Assembly (NCBI GenBank): GCA_043736395.1
Contig: JAYTCQ010000324.1
Coordinates: 1-33,704 of the forward strand
Source: JAFDVL01 sp043736395
Lineage (GTDB): Bacteria > Acidobacteriota > Blastocatellia > RBC074
Direction: 5' to 3'
Length of the DNA: 33,704 bases
The position numbers and the translations under genes were made by a program. Positions within the stretch are counted from its first letter, which is position 1; the number at the start of each line of letters is the position of its first letter. The notes beneath the pieces are model-generated. The model searched no databases and was not told the origin of the DNA. It saw only the letters and a program-made list of their open reading frames with translations. Of the stretch, positions 1 to 5,876 are shown piece after piece.

Positions 1-482
1 AATTCAAATAAATTCGGAGTCTCTTTGCGCAACGTCGAATCGCGTTCACGTCCGGTTTGACGCAGTAATTCGCTGCGAATATCGGTCAGGCGAATGCCAC
101 GTTCATACAAAATTTCTGACGCCAGAGAATTTTCTTCGCGCAATAATCCGAGCAATAAATGTTCCGTTCCGATATGACGATTCGCCAGCCGTTCCGATTC
201 TTCCGCCGCAAACGCCAGCACGCGTTTGGCTTCCATCGAAAGCGGCAAATCAATCGTGTTCGGATGACGCGGACGCAGGACAATGCGACCCTCCACATCC
301 TTGCGAATGGATTCGACGGTCGCCTGAGCGCGATTAAAAAATCGTTGTGCAATGGTTTTGTCTTCGCGGATTAACCCCAGCAAAACATGCTCAGCTTCGA
401 TTTGCATCGCGCCGTACTGACTGGCTTCATAGCGAGCAAAAAAGATCACGCGGCGGGCTTTTTCTGTATATCTTTCGAACAT
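1..482 (-). CDS. Clp N-terminal (Clp-repeat) domain protein, ClpC-like, partial
   Basis: The reading frame starts at ATG 480-482 and runs off the left edge, leaving about 160 residues. It holds two tandem Clp repeats: the first contains AEHVLLGLIREDKT and the second GTEHLLLGLLREEN. This domain recruits substrates and adaptors to Clp/Hsp100 unfoldases, so the full gene is most likely a ClpC/ClpA-type ATPase that feeds the ClpP protease. The AAA modules lie outside the window, so a stand-alone Clp-N protein cannot be excluded. AGGGA, about 8 nt before the ATG, is a plausible ribosome binding site. The palindrome at 495-556 separates the gene from the upstream lolD-like gene on the same strand. 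Confidence 0.85.
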   Translation of the reverse strand, partial: MFERYTEKARRVIFFARYEASQYGAMQIEAEHVLLGLIREDKTIAQRFFNRAQATVESIRKDVEGRIVLRPRHPNTIDLPLSMEAKRVLAFAAEESERLANRHIGTEHLLLGLLREENSLASEILYERGIRLTDIRSELLRQTGRERDSTLRKETPNLFE

Positions 483-494
483 GACTGATTCCCT

Positions 495-556
495 GTAGGG
501 TAGGTTCTTAACCTGCCCGCTCTATTAACTTCGGGCAGGTTAAGAACCTACCCTAC
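495..556. repeat. Perfect 25-bp inverted repeat, 12-nt loop
   Basis: The arms 495-519 and 532-556 are perfect reverse complements; the left arm begins GTAGGGTAGGTTCTTAACC. The loop is 520-531. The element fills the gap between the lolD-like gene and the Clp gene. Its right arm supplies the last codons and the TAA stop (540-542) of the lolD-like frame, and its left end is 12 nt from the Clp ATG. It looks like a REP-type mobile palindrome and could fold in RNA as a very stable hairpin between the two cistrons. Confidence 0.85.
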
Positions 557-1235
557 CATTTTCTAAATGCAAAACACGGTCACAAGTTGCAGCAAGAGTT
601 GCATTATGCGTCACAATCACCGAAGTCAATTGGGTTTCACGATGAAGTTCCCGTATTAAATCAAAAACTTCATCTCCGGTTTTCTGATCTAAATTCCCGG
701 TTGGCTCATCGGCCAGTAACAGCGTTGGCGAAGCAATTAAGGCTCGCGCCAGCGCCACCCGTTGTCGCTCGCCACCGGATAATTCACCGGGCCGATGCGA
801 AAACCGGTTTTCCAATCCAACTTTCTTTAAAAGATTATACGCCAATTCTGAAGCGGCGGTTGTATTTTCGCGACGAATTAAAAGTGGCATCATGACATTT
901 TCCAGCGCCGAGAATTCCGGCAACAAATGGTGAGACTGAAAGACGAATCCGATCCGACGATTGCGAAACTCAGCTAACTCTACCGCAGCATTTTTGAAGA
1001 TGTCAAAGTTATCTAAAATCACTGTTCCTGAGGTTGGCACATCCAATCCACCCAGCAAATGTAATAACGTAGATTTGCCCGCCCCGGAAGCTCCCACGAT
1101 GGCCACCATTTCCCCTTGCCGGATCGAAAAATCAAGATTTTTGATCACCGTAATTTCTTCGCCGACTCCCCTGTAAATTTTGGTCAGAGCGCGAGTCTCC
1201 AACAAAATTTCAGATTGTGACGAGCCAATATTCAT
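540..1235 (-). CDS. lolD: LolD-like ABC transporter ATP-binding protein
   Basis: This 231-residue ABC ATPase has every canonical element: Walker A GASGAGKS (48-55), Q-loop Gln100, signature LSGGE (152-156), Walker B LLADEP (172-177) and switch His210. The sequence most resembles the LolD/MacB/FtsE group, whose members power extraction of lipoproteins or other substrates from the inner membrane with a LolC/E-type permease. No permease gene is visible in the window, so the exact substrate is inferred only from family resemblance. The C-terminus is odd: the last residues (about GRVGS) and the stop codon are encoded by one arm of the palindrome at 495-556, suggesting that insertion of the repeat rewrote the end of the gene. 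It probably shares a transcript with the downstream Clp gene. Confidence 0.85.
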   Translation of the reverse strand: MNIGSSQSEILLETRALTKIYRGVGEEITVIKNLDFSIRQGEMVAIVGASGAGKSTLLHLLGGLDVPTSGTVILDNFDIFKNAAVELAEFRNRRIGFVFQSHHLLPEFSALENVMMPLLIRRENTTAASELAYNLLKKVGLENRFSHRPGELSGGERQRVALARALIASPTLLLADEPTGNLDQKTGDEVFDLIRELHRETQLTSVIVTHNATLAATCDRVLHLENGRVGS

Positions 1236-1312
1236 GCAGAATTGACTATGCCATCAATTCAGGTTTTAGTGAATCAGCAAATTAGTAGCAATTCTAAAAA
1301 ATGGAACCTCCC

Positions 1313-1402
1313 GCAAAGGCGCAAAGGACTTGAATGACGTAAAGAAAATCCTTTGATCACTTTTCGCCCCAGCTCTCGTTCTTCGCGTCTTTGTACCTTT
1401 AC
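1313..1402. repeat. Degenerate inverted repeat (CGCAAAGG type)
   Basis: The segment GCAAAGGCGCAAAG beginning at 1313 pairs imperfectly with the segment 1385-1402 (GTCTTTGTACCTTTAC), about 11 of 14 positions. It lies between the divergent lolD-like and arsC-like genes. It resembles the other dispersed palindromes here but is more decayed. Confidence 0.5.
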
Positions 1403-1419
1403 CTGAACCACTTCTTTAC

Positions 1420-1448
1420 TTGTGACCACCCAACGCACTTGCTATACT
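1420..1448 (+). promoter_or_regulatory. Sigma70-type promoter placing the transcript start on the arsC-like ATG
   Basis: TTGTGA (1420-1425) and TATACT (1443-1448) are separated by exactly 17 bp. Seven bases after the -10 box lies the A of ATG 1455, and no Shine-Dalgarno sequence precedes that ATG. If this promoter is used, the mRNA is leaderless or nearly so. The call rests on pattern only. Confidence 0.5.
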
Positions 1449-1454
1449 TCAAAT

Positions 1455-1814
1455 ATGGCAACCATAAAATTTTGGCTGAAAAGCACCTGAACGACTTGTC
1501 GCAACGCGCGGAGTTTCCTGCGCGACATCGCTCAAGACAATGAAATTATTCAATTCGACTACGCCCGTCAGCCGCTGACCGCCGCCGAGATCAAAGCTAT
1601 TTTTGGTCATGATAAAATAGATCAGTTTTTAAATACGCGCCACGCAGTTTATAAAGAAAAAGGATTTGCTGAAAAGCTTCCACCTCTGACTGAACTCATC
1701 GAAATAATTATTGCTGAGCCGAATTTACTGCGACGCCCCATTACCCGAATCGGTTCAAAATTTGTGGTGGGGTATGATCAGGAAAAAATGCAACAGTTGA
1801 TAAATGGTGAATGA
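1455..1814 (+). CDS. ArsC/Spx-family selenoprotein (in-frame UGA read as Sec)
   Basis: Translation from ATG 1455 gives MATIKFWLKST, then TGA (1488-1490), then TTCRNARSFLRD, and the frame stays open to TGA 1812-1814. The product is 119 residues, the usual length of the ArsC/YffB/Spx thioredoxin-fold family. The family pattern is a short beta strand, then C-x-x-C, then a helix; later hallmarks are also present, FLNTRH near the middle and EPNLLRRPI with GSKFVVGYD near the end. The TGA sits exactly on the first, catalytic Cys, giving U12-T-T-C15. A stable hairpin follows (1505-1524). Known family roles are arsenate reduction with glutathione or thioredoxin, or redox-controlled binding of RNA polymerase; a dithiol-type UxxC centre suggests a thiol oxidoreductase, substrate unknown. 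The stop overlaps the hemX start (ATGA), implying translational coupling. A nonsense mutation is the alternative, but the intact downstream frame argues against it. Confidence 0.85.
1488..1490 (+). other. Recoded UGA codon (Sec12) of the arsC-like gene
   Basis: TGA stands in frame between ACC and ACG codons at the family's catalytic cysteine position, three codons before Cys15. A single base change would restore TGC or TGT, so a sequencing error is formally possible. The downstream structure and the second UGA gene at 33671 support recoding. Confidence 0.75.
1505..1524 (+). promoter_or_regulatory. Candidate bacterial SECIS hairpin (arsC-like gene)
   Basis: Bases 1505-1511 pair with 1517-1524 as seven G-C pairs with one bulged U at 1519. 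The apical loop is AGUUU (1512-1516). The loop begins after 21 intervening nt from the UGA, and its second base is G. Bacterial SECIS models, as I recall them, ask for a small loop about 16-37 nt after UGA with a G in the first two loop positions. No folding energy was computed. Confidence 0.6.
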
Positions 1815-2671
1815 TCGCAGACAATTATCAGGCTATGACCGCATTTTTGACCGCAGCATTGTTATTATACCTGATCAGCATTTTTTATGCTGTGCTGACG
1901 TTTGCCGGTAATCAGCAAACGAAAAATTCTCCTAACTGGTTAAGCGTCTTAGTGGTATCAGGATTTGTTATCCATACTGGAACTATTGTTTTTGATTGGA
2001 TCACTCTTCATCACTTCCCCATCGTCAACGTCAAAGAAATTTGCTCCTTTATTGCCTGGGCGATTGCGGCTTATTATTTAAGCGCTGTACCTCGTCACAA
2101 AGCGCGCGCACTCCCCGTTATTTTATTAGCTGTAACTTTCGGCATGACTTTATTGTCATTGCTTTTACCAGAGCAAGAGGCCTCTGAATCACTGGTAAAT
2201 TTGATTACGGCATCCACGTTTACAAAAATTATTTTTCCGCTCCATGTCACGATGCTAATTCTGTCGTATGCGGCATTTGTTGTAACGCTGGCTGGTGGAA
2301 TTATGTATCTGGCGCAGGAACGAGAACTGAAAGCAAAGCGTTTCGGCACTGCCTTCAAATGGCTTCCGGCGTTGAATACCTGTGATGAAATTGGCTATCG
2401 CTCGTTGACGATTGGCTTTGTAGCGTTGACGCTGGGAATGGTGACGGGAATGATGTGGGGCAAACAACACGATGGACGTTTCTGGCACAACGATCCGAAA
2501 GAAGTTATGGCGTTAGTCACCTGGATTGTCTATCTGGGAATTATGCATTATCGCCTGACCGCAGGATGGCGCGGACGCCGTGTTGCGTGGATGGCAATTG
2601 GCGGTTTCGTCGCAGTATTAATGACCTTCATCGGCGCCCGCGCGATGGGCGGCTATCACGTCTTTGGGTGA
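1811..2671 (+). CDS. HemX/CcsA-type membrane protein of cytochrome c assembly
   Basis: This 286-residue protein is strongly hydrophobic, with about eight predicted membrane segments. It carries the family's aromatic signature near the end as MWG (215-217) followed by FWHNDPKE (224-231), a variant of the WGxxWxWDPKE heme-handling motif, plus conserved-looking His55 and His144. The CcsA/ResC/HemX (YpjD) family moves or stabilises heme at the membrane. Members next to hemA are usually called HemX and may modulate glutamyl-tRNA reductase or cytochrome assembly. Its ATG overlaps the arsC-like stop, and hemA follows after 119 nt. The order redox protein, heme-handling membrane protein and first heme-pathway enzyme points to heme or cytochrome maturation. 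The family call is firm; the choice between HemX and CcsA is not. Confidence 0.85.
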   Translation: MIADNYQAMTAFLTAALLLYLISIFYAVLTFAGNQQTKNSPNWLSVLVVSGFVIHTGTIVFDWITLHHFPIVNVKEICSFIAWAIAAYYLSAVPRHKARALPVILLAVTFGMTLLSLLLPEQEASESLVNLITASTFTKIIFPLHVTMLILSYAAFVVTLAGGIMYLAQERELKAKRFGTAFKWLPALNTCDEIGYRSLTIGFVALTLGMVTGMMWGKQHDGRFWHNDPKEVMALVTWIVYLGIMHYRLTAGWRGRRVAWMAIGGFVAVLMTFIGARAMGGYHVFG

Positions 2672-2686
2672 AGAATAGTTCACAGC

Positions 2687-2790
2687 AAGAAAGTTCGCAG
2701 TTCGCAGTAAAAACAGTTCGCAGAAGAAAAACTGCGAACCGCGAACTATCTACTGCGAGCTTCTTCTTACTGCGAACTGCGAACTTTCTT
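2687..2790. repeat. Perfect 24-bp inverted repeat abutting the hemA start
   Basis: The arms 2687-2710 and 2767-2790 are exact reverse complements and are built from repeated GTTCGCAG. The interior also holds GTTCGCAG and CTGCGAAC copies that can form a nested hairpin. The right arm ends on the base before the hemA ATG, so the element occupies the whole hemX-hemA junction and leaves no room for a normal Shine-Dalgarno sequence. Confidence 0.85.
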
Positions 2791-4038
2791 ATGAGTTTAT
2801 TCCTTATCGGCATCAATCATCGCACCGCACCGGTTGAAGTGCGCGAGCAATTGGCTTTTACGGAAGCCGAATTGCCCGCCGCGCTCCAGGCGATGACTGC
2901 GCGTGAAGCCGTTCAGGAATGCCTCATCATCAGCACTTGCAACCGCGTCGAAATTATCGCTGAAGCTTCTGACGCGGCTCATGTGCACGATTTAATTTAT
3001 AAACTGAAAGACGTTCATCCGCATCAGATTCAGTCGCATCTTTTCCAACATGCCGACCTCGAAGCCATCAAACATACGTTTCGCGTCGCGTCCAGTCTCG
3101 ATTCCATGATCGTTGGCGAACCGCAAATTTTAGGTCAGGTCAAAGACGCTTTTAAAATTGCACAGGACGCCGGAACCGTCGGTCATTCGCTGACCCGTTT
3201 AATGAATCGCGCCTTCGCCGTCGCCAAAAAAGTCCGCAACGAAACCGGCGTCGCCGCCAACGCCGTATCCATTAGCTACGTTGCCGTTGAACTCGCACGA
3301 AAAGTTTTTGATTCATTGGAAGGGACTACGGTGATGTTGCTTGGCGCGGGTGAAATGGCAGAACTCGCCGCGAAACATTTAATTACCAACGGCGCAAAAA
3401 AATTACTGATTGCGAATCGCACGTACGAAAATGCGTTGACGCTCGCCAATGAAATGAACGGCGAAGCAGTACGTTTTGAAGACCTCGATCAACGCTTAGC
3501 CGAAGCCGACATCGTACTCAGTTCCACCGGAGCTTCACATTATTTAATCACCCCCAATCAAGTTGAAAAGGCTATCGCTGCTCGCCGCAATCGCCCAATG
3601 TTTTTGATTGATATTGCTGTTCCTCGCAATATTGATCCGGCGATCAGCGAACTCGATAACGCCTTTGTTTTTGACATTGACGACCTCGAAGCCGTCGCGT
3701 CCGCAAACCTCAAAGAACGCGAACGCGAAGCCCTACGCGCCGAAGAAATTATCTCCGCCGAAGCTGAACGCTTTGCCGCTACGATGAATGAAGGCAACCT
3801 TAATCACGTCATCGGAGTCTTCCGCCGCGAAATTCATCAACTCACGTTGGATGAATTAGAACGCACTCGAAAAAAATTAGGCGACTTAACTCCCGAACAG
3901 GAAGAAGCGTTGCAGATAATGCTGAACGGAATCGTCAACAAGTTCACTCACCCTATCATCCGGCAAATGCGCGATTCTGAAGACGGACATTCGGCTTATT
4001 TAGAAGCGTTTCGAGACCTTTATCATCGTGATAATTAG
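2791..4038 (+). CDS. hemA: Glutamyl-tRNA reductase
   Basis: The enzyme reduces glutamyl-tRNA(Glu) with NADPH to glutamate-1-semialdehyde, the first committed step of C5 tetrapyrrole synthesis, in the cytoplasm. The 415 residues match the family length. The N-terminal catalytic domain begins GINHRTAPVEVRE and carries the nucleophile Cys50 in STCNRVE. GEPQILGQVKDAF (109-121) is the next signature. The NADPH-binding domain has GAGEMAELA from 185 and a following NRTYENA. A helical dimerisation domain closes the protein. ATG 2791 is chosen because MSLFLIGINHRTAP is the standard start; the frame is open further upstream through the palindrome at 2687-2790, but that part is not homologous-looking. 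No Shine-Dalgarno is possible within the abutting repeat, so translation may depend on coupling or on opening that hairpin. Confidence 0.97.
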   Translation: MSLFLIGINHRTAPVEVREQLAFTEAELPAALQAMTAREAVQECLIISTCNRVEIIAEASDAAHVHDLIYKLKDVHPHQIQSHLFQHADLEAIKHTFRVASSLDSMIVGEPQILGQVKDAFKIAQDAGTVGHSLTRLMNRAFAVAKKVRNETGVAANAVSISYVAVELARKVFDSLEGTTVMLLGAGEMAELAAKHLITNGAKKLLIANRTYENALTLANEMNGEAVRFEDLDQRLAEADIVLSSTGASHYLITPNQVEKAIAARRNRPMFLIDIAVPRNIDPAISELDNAFVFDIDDLEAVASANLKEREREALRAEEIISAEAERFAATMNEGNLNHVIGVFRREIHQLTLDELERTRKKLGDLTPEQEEALQIMLNGIVNKFTHPIIRQMRDSEDGHSAYLEAFRDLYHRDN

Positions 4039-4091
4039 CAGTTATACAAGACGAAAAAATTGAAACTTTTCAGTCGTCAAAAACTTTTCAA

Positions 4092-4475
4092 ATGTGGGAT
4101 GCTCTTGTAAGCCATCAACATTTCCTGCTTCGTAATGCAAACTCAGGAACGGGTTCTGAAAATACTGATATTATTTTTATAAGCACACGTTATCTTGATG
4201 TCCCAACAACTCTTTACGGACTAGAAATTGCAGAAACACGAGATAGTTTTTTACTTGATAAATTTACAAAACGGACAGGTAAAAATTTTGACACCGGAAA
4301 TAGACTTTTTGAAATTAAATCAGGCGGCAAAGAATTTTATGTTATCGCTGGTCAAGTGTTGATTGAGACAAGCACATTAGGAACTTTTGAGTCGCCATTA
4401 GCAGCTATTTTAGGCATCCCCGAAAAAGGGCGTGAAGATTATTTAACCAAACTTAAATCTTCCTTCTACATTTAG
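4092..4475 (+). CDS. Hypothetical protein, possibly N-terminally truncated
   Basis: I do not recognise this 127-residue protein. It has no signal peptide or membrane segment; the C-terminal half contains LFEIKSGGKEFYVIAGQ, which looks like beta structure. Base composition is more AT-rich than in the hemA gene before it. No Shine-Dalgarno precedes ATG 4092, and the same frame is open back to 4035 with protein-like codons (QDEKIETFQSSKTFQ) before the ATG. It may therefore start at a non-ATG codon or be a fragment of a longer gene. It lies 53 nt after hemA on the same strand, with no sign of functional linkage. Moderate confidence that it is coding at all. Confidence 0.5.
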   Translation: MWDALVSHQHFLLRNANSGTGSENTDIIFISTRYLDVPTTLYGLEIAETRDSFLLDKFTKRTGKNFDTGNRLFEIKSGGKEFYVIAGQVLIETSTLGTFESPLAAILGIPEKGREDYLTKLKSSFYI

Positions 4476-4532
4476 ATTTATTTGGTTTTTTAAATAAACT
4501 CTCAGGTATGCGATCTTCATTTCTGTCAAAGT

Positions 4533-5567
4533 ATGAGAATAATCATTCGTAATTTTTCCTTCGCGTTTTTCCTGATTTCCTTCCTTTGCGTTATGGGACA
4601 ATCACAAACTCTTTCGCCCGCTGCAACGCGCCAAGCATTTCTGAAAATGATTGATCGTCCGCGCGTCGCGTTGGCTCCTGAATTAAAAAAGCAGAGCGAA
4701 TCTGACGGATTAGAACAATGGCATCTTAACTACGCCGCCGAGGCGCAACAACGCGTGCCGGGGTTGATCATAAAACAATCCTCCACCAATCGCCGCCCTG
4801 TCGTCATCGTCCTGCACGGAACCGGAGGAAATAAAGAAGGGCAAATTCCGCTGCTCAAGGATTTAGCCAAACTCGGTTTTATCGCTGTCGCCATTGACGG
4901 ACGCTATCACGGCGAACGTACAAAGTCTGGGACTGGTTCGGCTGAATACGGCGAAGCGATGCTGCGCACGTATCGCAGTGGAAAAGAACTTCCATTCCTT
5001 TATGACACCTGCTGGGACGTGATGCGGTTGCTGGATTATCTGGAAACGCGCTCCGATGTAGACGCGAAAAAAATTGCACTCATCGGATTTTCAAAAGGTG
5101 GGATGGAAACCTATTTGACCGCCGCCGTAGACCCGCGCGTAGCCGCTGCGGTTCCCTTCATCGGCGTCCAAAGTTTTCGTTGGGCACTCGAAAATAATTC
5201 GTGGCAATCCCGCGTGGGAACGTTTCAAGCCGCCATCGAAGCCGCCGCCAAAGACGAAGGCCTCACAGAAATCAATTCGAAATTCGTGCAGAAATTTTAT
5301 GATCGTGTAATGCCGGGGATTTACAATAAATTCGACGGCGACCAGATGACGCCGCTGATTGCGCCGCGTCCATTATTTGTCATCAACGGAGATACCGACG
5401 CGCGTACGCCGATGCCGGGATTAATGATTTGCATTGACGCAATTCAAAAAGCGTATGGCAAAAACAAAGATAAATTCACCTTCAAAGCCCAGCCCAAAAC
5501 CGGACACGCCGTCACCGACGAATCACGCAAAGAAGCGATTGCGTGGTTGCAAAAATGGCTTATGTAA
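4533..5567 (+). CDS. Secreted alpha/beta hydrolase (dienelactone hydrolase/prolyl oligopeptidase type)
   Basis: The 344-residue product has an N-terminal signal peptide (hydrophobic core about residues 7-22, likely cleavage near GQSQT). The alpha/beta-hydrolase fold is visible: oxyanion loop HGTGG (95-99), nucleophile elbow GFSKGG with Ser187, an acidic candidate in NGDTDARTP (Asp287 or Asp289), and a catalytic His325 in KTGHAVTDE. Such enzymes hydrolyse esters or peptides; the substrate cannot be read from sequence. It probably acts in the periplasm or outside the cell. Neighbouring genes give no pathway. The family call is strong and the specificity is unknown. Confidence 0.85.
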   Translation: MRIIIRNFSFAFFLISFLCVMGQSQTLSPAATRQAFLKMIDRPRVALAPELKKQSESDGLEQWHLNYAAEAQQRVPGLIIKQSSTNRRPVVIVLHGTGGNKEGQIPLLKDLAKLGFIAVAIDGRYHGERTKSGTGSAEYGEAMLRTYRSGKELPFLYDTCWDVMRLLDYLETRSDVDAKKIALIGFSKGGMETYLTAAVDPRVAAAVPFIGVQSFRWALENNSWQSRVGTFQAAIEAAAKDEGLTEINSKFVQKFYDRVMPGIYNKFDGDQMTPLIAPRPLFVINGDTDARTPMPGLMICIDAIQKAYGKNKDKFTFKAQPKTGHAVTDESRKEAIAWLQKWLM

Positions 5568-5579
5568 TTACGTTAAAGC

Positions 5580-5676
5580 AGAAGAGAGAAAACGGAATAC
5601 ACGGAAAGACATAATTAGAAGTTAAGTATTTTTCCGTCTTTTTCGTTATTTCCGTTTGTTCCGTTTTCTCTCTTCT
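5580..5676. repeat. Inverted repeat with perfect 18-bp outer arms
   Basis: Arms 5580-5597 (AGAAGAGAGAAAACGGAA) and 5659-5676 are exact reverse complements, and inner ACGGAAAGAC-like and GTCTTTTTCG-like segments extend the symmetry imperfectly. It begins 12 nt after the hydrolase stop. It may act as a transcript end or be a mobile palindrome. In the 309-nt gap 5568-5876 the only other signal I see is the promoter at 5785. Confidence 0.8.
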
Positions 5677-5784
5677 TCTTAGCAAGATGCCATTTCACGA
5701 GTTAAAATCTCGATTTAAAATATCTTTGTTGTAACAAATTTTCCCGCTGAACCGTTTCTGTTTTTTACTCCAGCAAACTATTGA

Positions 5785-5813
5785 TTGTGCTTCTGGCTAC
5801 GGTTCTCTACAAT
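5785..5813 (+). promoter_or_regulatory. Sigma70-type promoter for the VWFA-related gene
   Basis: TTGTGC (5785-5790) and TACAAT (5808-5813) are 17 bp apart. The predicted start near 5820 gives a leader of about 57 nt to ATG 5877 and supports that start over the upstream GTG at 5823. Confidence 0.5.
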
Positions 5814-5876
5814 TGAGTTCCGGTGATTGAAAATTCTTTCTTCACCTCTGATTCTTCATCCGTACCTATTTATTTT

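Noticed and set aside
1455..1490. The arsC-like gene as a pseudogene with a nonsense codon
   Set aside because: The frame before and after TGA is full length, family-like, ends with a coupled stop, and the TGA is on the catalytic Cys with a hairpin behind it. A second such gene exists at 33671.
2455..2790. An upstream extension of hemA
   Set aside because: It overlaps hemX and reads through a palindrome; ATG 2791 gives the standard N-terminus.
4477..4498. AT-rich hairpin after the orphan ORF as a terminator
   Set aside because: The seven-pair A-T stem is too weak and has no clear T-run.
5823..5876. GTG start of the VWFA-related protein
   Set aside because: It adds 18 residues ahead of a clear signal peptide and lies almost on the predicted transcript start.
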